From positions 1-5,127 of the forward strand of contig CAMLRV010000171.1 of the NCBI GenBank assembly GCA_946482495.1: 5,127 nucleotides of DNA, written 5' to 3'. This DNA is from an uncultured Flavobacteriia bacterium (GTDB lineage Bacteria > Bacteroidota > Bacteroidia > Flavobacteriales > Flavobacteriaceae). Each line of letters begins with the position of its first letter. Position 1 is the stretch's first letter. Of this stretch, positions 5,033 to 5,127 are shown one piece after another. Both the position numbers and the translations under genes were made by a program. Below the pieces are notes generated by a model. That model was given only the letters and a program-made list of their open reading frames with translations. It was not told the DNA's origin and searched no databases.

Positions 5033-5127
5033 ATGAACACAATTACCACTACAAATTTCAATTTTACAGGTCAAAAATCGGTTTACAGAGGAAAAGTAAG
5101 AGAAGTTTATAATATCAATGATAATTT
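5033..5127 (+). CDS. purC: Phosphoribosylaminoimidazole-succinocarboxamide (SAICAR) synthase, N-terminal fragment cut by window end
   Basis: The first 31 codons from the ATG at 5033 read in frame to the window edge. They contain QKSVYRGKVREVYNI (14-28). The GKVRE(V/I)Y segment is the ATP-binding N-terminal signature of SAICAR synthase (PurC), which joins aspartate to CAIR with ATP use in purine synthesis. The short Thr/Asn-rich leader before it (MNTITTTNFNF) is typical of flavobacterial PurC. The rest of the protein, about 280-290 further residues, is outside the window. It is transcribed from its own promoter after a strong terminator, so it is not coupled to the upstream barrel genes. Confidence 0.92.
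   Translation, partial: MNTITTTNFNFTGQKSVYRGKVREVYNINDN

Overview
The window looks like a chromosomal segment from a Flavobacterium or a close relative (Bacteroidota, Flavobacteriaceae). The evidence is the strongly AT-rich DNA, the gliding genes gldF and gldG, and gene starts without clear Shine-Dalgarno sequences. It also includes promoter-like sites of the Bacteroidota form (TTTG-like box, 19-23 bp, TAnnTTTG), and protein sequences that read as typical flavobacterial orthologues.

Left part, minus strand (1-2711): four genes read leftwards. In transcription order they are an S-adenosyl-L-methionine hydroxide adenosyltransferase family protein (2711-1887), a small antibiotic-biosynthesis-monooxygenase-fold protein (1806-1510), gldF (1259-534) and the first 178 codons of gldG (534 to beyond position 1). 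gldF and gldG overlap at TAATG and must be translated together; they are the membrane permease and auxiliary subunits of the Gld ABC transporter. The gaps downstream of the first two genes carry repeats. One is a 7-bp tandem array that runs into the stop codon of each gene (1486-1511 and 1849-1888). Another is a 14-bp repeat (1821-1844). The third is a roughly 107-bp element (1378-1484) that can fold into three hairpins closed by an outer stem, like a dispersed intergenic repeat of flavobacteria.

Middle (2712-2819): a short divergent promoter region. Promoter-like boxes on the two strands nearly abut, so the two 5' leaders would overlap.

Right part, plus strand (2820-5127): phoH (PhoH-family ATPase, TTG start), then two tandem paralogous genes for small 8-stranded outer-membrane beta-barrel-like proteins (3829-4344 and 4408-4920). 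A strong intrinsic terminator follows (4926-4963), then a good promoter and the first 31 codons of purC (purine synthesis), cut by the window end.

Most of this is conserved housekeeping and gliding content, and I see no obvious new defence, mobile or biosynthetic system. The items most worth a second look are the structured repeat element, the stop-codon-abutting 7-bp arrays, the apparent loss of the canonical Arg and His catalytic residues in the SAM hydroxide adenosyltransferase homologue, and the tandem barrel pair.
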